The notes beneath the pieces are model-generated. The model worked only from the letters and a program-made list of their open reading frames with translations, made no database searches and was not told the origin of the DNA. DNA of 6,593 nt from Candidatus Levyibacteriota bacterium (GTDB lineage Bacteria; Patescibacteriota; Microgenomatia; Levybacterales; UBA12049), in NCBI GenBank assembly GCA_003173995.1, contig PRDT01000029.1, positions 1 to 6,593 of the forward strand. The letters are read 5' to 3'. The first letter of the stretch is position 1. The number at the start of each line of letters is the position of its first letter. The position numbers and the translations under genes are program-made. Shown in pieces: positions 5,938 through 6,593 of this stretch.

Positions 5938-5965
5938 CATATACCTTTTTTTTGGTTATTGTCAA
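5938..5965 (-). promoter_or_regulatory. Promoter of the 5236-5925 gene
   Basis: A perfect -35 TTGACA (5965-5960), a 16-base spacer with a run of eight A, and a -10-like TATATG (5943-5938) on the minus strand; TATGCT (5941-5936) at an 18-base spacing is an alternative. It is the best -35 in the window and fills the 41-base gap after the upstream gene's stop. The first in-frame ATG lies inside the -10, so it cannot be the start on this transcript. Confidence 0.6.
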
Positions 5966-5981
5966 GAAAATATATAGATAT

Positions 5982-6593
5982 TTATGCAGCACCTTTGGCT
6001 ATTACTGAAGGCGAAGTTGTACCTAATTCAGAAAGAATATATCTTCCTAAAAGTGTTTCTGGTTTGGTAATACTCGATAGATCATCTATACCCAGTAAGT
6101 CTATAGCTTCTTTAACATCTCCTTGTGCTTGTTCCATATGGCGCAGCATAAATGCTTTTAAAAGAATACGGGTAAACGTAATATCTGGACCATCTCCGTG
6201 GATAGGATCATTGAATCGAAAATATTCATCAATCGCTGTTATACGGACTATACGATCCGGAAATTTATTAAAATCTAACCATCTGTTTTGTCTCATTTCT
6301 ACTTCTATATCCACTTCTGCTAAAGGAGTTTTATCCCTTCTACCTCCTGATAATTCATGTAAATGAGATACTCCCAATGAAAAAAGACGTCCTGGTTTGA
6401 AATCATCAAATGCTACAATTGGGCTCACATACTGCTTGATAACTTCAATTGCCTCATCAAATCGGTCTCTTCGTTGAGGAGTGATCTGAGGGTCTGACTT
6501 AAAAATATCTCTTGCTTCTTGAATCCCCTCTTTCACCCAACCAGAAGCCTGGAGATTTGGTATTGGAGATGAGAGAAGACAAGCTTGCGTAAT
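5982..6593 (-). CDS. Hypothetical protein, N-terminus beyond window
   Basis: I do not recognise this protein. The frame is open from the TAA at 5982-5984 to the right edge (204 codons). A GTG at 6534-6536 would give 184 residues, but upstream codons read on without a stop (ending ...LQASGW before it) and no promoter or Shine-Dalgarno is seen there, so the gene probably starts outside the window. The visible part is mostly charged helix (QEARDIF, RRDRFDEAIEVIKQY), then PIVAFDDFKPGRLFSLGVSHLHEL and a mixed region with DFNKFPDRIVRITAIDEYFRF. The C-terminal third (ILLKAFMLRHMEQAQGDVKEAIDLLGI, then LLGRYILSEL) looks like a helical bundle. There is no membrane segment or recognisable catalytic motif. 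It lies 56 bases upstream of the next gene's preferred start, which has its own promoter. Confidence 0.65.
   Translation of the reverse strand: MTQACLLSSPIPNLQASGWVKEGIQEARDIFKSDPQITPQRRDRFDEAIEVIKQYVSPIVAFDDFKPGRLFSLGVSHLHELSGGRRDKTPLAEVDIEVEMRQNRWLDFNKFPDRIVRITAIDEYFRFNDPIHGDGPDITFTRILLKAFMLRHMEQAQGDVKEAIDLLGIDDLSSITKPETLLGRYILSELGTTSPSVIAKGAA

Noticed and set aside
5773..6366. 197-codon plus-strand ORF
   Set aside because: It spans the antisense of two minus-strand genes and the promoter between them, with Cys-, Trp- and Ser-rich translation typical of a shadow.
6534..6536. GTG as the start of the last gene
   Set aside because: The frame stays open to the window edge and no promoter or Shine-Dalgarno precedes the GTG, so it is probably an internal Val codon.

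Overview
The window reads as bacterial chromosome from a small-genome lineage, most likely a member of the Candidate Phyla Radiation (Patescibacteria). This is an inference. It rests on RecF, a bacterial protein, sitting directly downstream of an archaeal-type UMP kinase; on a DUF5654-like two-helix membrane protein; on tightly packed genes; and on several low-homology proteins with Pro/Ser/Thr-rich tails. TGA is a working stop codon (it ends recF), so this is ordinary code 11 and not the UGA=Gly code of Gracilibacteria/SR1. No tRNA, rRNA, CRISPR array, insertion sequence or long repeat is visible, and no gene-free stretch exceeds 130 bases.

Layout, left to right. 1-687 (-) is a JAMM/MPN-type metallopeptidase gene running off the left edge. 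784-1836 (-) encodes a Fic-domain protein (predicted AMP transferase) with a C-terminal winged helix. 1863-2138 (+) is the only plus-strand gene, a small two-helix membrane protein; it diverges from fic across a 26-base gap and converges on nnrD, with the two stop codons overlapping in one CTAG. 4807-2135 (-) is a housekeeping run: UMP kinase, recF, and nnrD (ADP-dependent NAD(P)H-hydrate dehydratase), with recF and nnrD joined by an ATGA overlap. 4878-6593 (-) holds three proteins I do not recognise, the last open at the right edge.

The most notable regulatory signal is the promoter layout. Several genes have a -10 hexamer only 7-9 bases before the ATG and no Shine-Dalgarno sequence, which points to leaderless or nearly leaderless mRNAs. 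Between fic and the small membrane gene the -10 element is a perfect palindrome (TATAATTATA) that reads TATAAT on both strands, a probable symmetric bidirectional promoter. In two of the unknown genes, promoter position argues that the longest ORF starts too early.

The JAMM peptidase gene next to the Fic gene is the most interesting functional pairing: two potential protein-modifying or demodifying enzymes in tandem, with a perfect 8-bp palindrome between them. No complete new system can be shown from this window alone.
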